Assembly (NCBI GenBank): GCA_036939755.1
Contig: JALLAZ010000025.1
Span: 1-52,797, forward strand
Reading direction: 5' to 3'
DNA length: 52,797 bases
From: Stephanodiscus triporus
Taxonomy: Eukaryota; Bacillariophyta; Thalassiosirophyceae; Thalassiosirales; Thalassiosiraceae
A program made the translations under genes and the position numbers. Below the pieces are notes generated by a model. The model ran no database searches. It was not told where the DNA came from and was given only the letters and a program-made list of their open reading frames with translations. Positions within the stretch are counted from its first letter, which is position 1; each line of letters opens with the position of its first letter. Below, piece after piece: positions 52,787-52,797 of the stretch.

Positions 52787-52797
52787 GAGCCGCTGCC

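Noticed and set aside
1..52797. CRISPR arrays, rRNA or tRNA genes, prokaryotic operons
   Set aside because: No regular spaced repeats, no tRNA B-box with clover-leaf context, and genes are spliced with eukaryotic architecture.

Overview
The window is nuclear DNA from a microalga, most likely a centric diatom. Four things suggest this. Most genes are intron-poor or have short introns, usually with GTGAGT-type donors. Several N-termini look like diatom plastid presequences with an A-x-A|F cleavage motif. Many proteins carry Asp, Ser and Gly runs encoded by triplet repeats. The gene content (DGAT2, nucleotide-sugar transporter, O-fucosyltransferase-like, TMTC, voltage-sensor/cyclase fusion) fits a photosynthetic stramenopile. 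I saw no tRNA, rRNA, CRISPR or prokaryotic operon. Exon coordinates were worked out by hand from splice consensus, reading phase and family conservation.

Layout. 1-6.3 kb: partial MRG-type chromo-barrel protein (-), ubiquitin-like modifier (+) with an apparent GC-AG intron, DGAT2 (-), CUL1-type cullin (+). 6.6-17.2 kb: sulfotransferase-like secreted protein (-), CID/RPR RNA polymerase II CTD-binding protein (+), lysophosphatidate acyltransferase (-), an unrecognised single-pass membrane protein (+), nucleotide-sugar transporter (+), and a JmjC/cupin oxygenase with a Tudor-like tail (-). 17.35-20.0 kb: a 2,655-bp pogo/Tc1-mariner-type DNA transposon with 20-bp terminal inverted repeats and flanking TA. 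It carries a damaged transposase and a convergent RanBP2-zinc-finger/HIRAN-like gene. 20-31 kb: O-fucosyltransferase-like protein, Pol III subunit RPC6, amino-acid permease, mitochondrial DLST, a methyltransferase, and quinolinate phosphoribosyltransferase with a long extra N-terminal domain. 31-33.6 kb is gene-poor, with one small membrane protein. 33.6-41.2 kb: a 2,470-residue bromodomain-chromodomain-SNF2 remodeller. 42-52.8 kb: plastid-targeted TLD-like protein, protein kinase with a 9-nt microexon, voltage-sensor/class III cyclase fusion, TMTC-type O-mannosyltransferase, and a frame-disrupted secreted-protein locus.

The genes do not form one pathway. Local themes are ubiquitin-like conjugation (modifier 1.6 kb from a cullin with a neddylation-type site), glycerolipid acylation (DGAT2, LPAAT), Golgi/ER glycosylation (sugar transporter, O-FucT-like, TMTC) and chromatin/transcription (MRG, CID, RPC6, CHD). 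Many neighbours are divergent with 100-500 bp between start codons, so shared promoters are likely. The strongest new-looking observations are the complete transposon with its passenger gene, the Gln72 ubiquitin-like modifier, the pore-less voltage-sensor cyclase with a changed metal-binding residue, and the bromodomain-bearing CHD protein.
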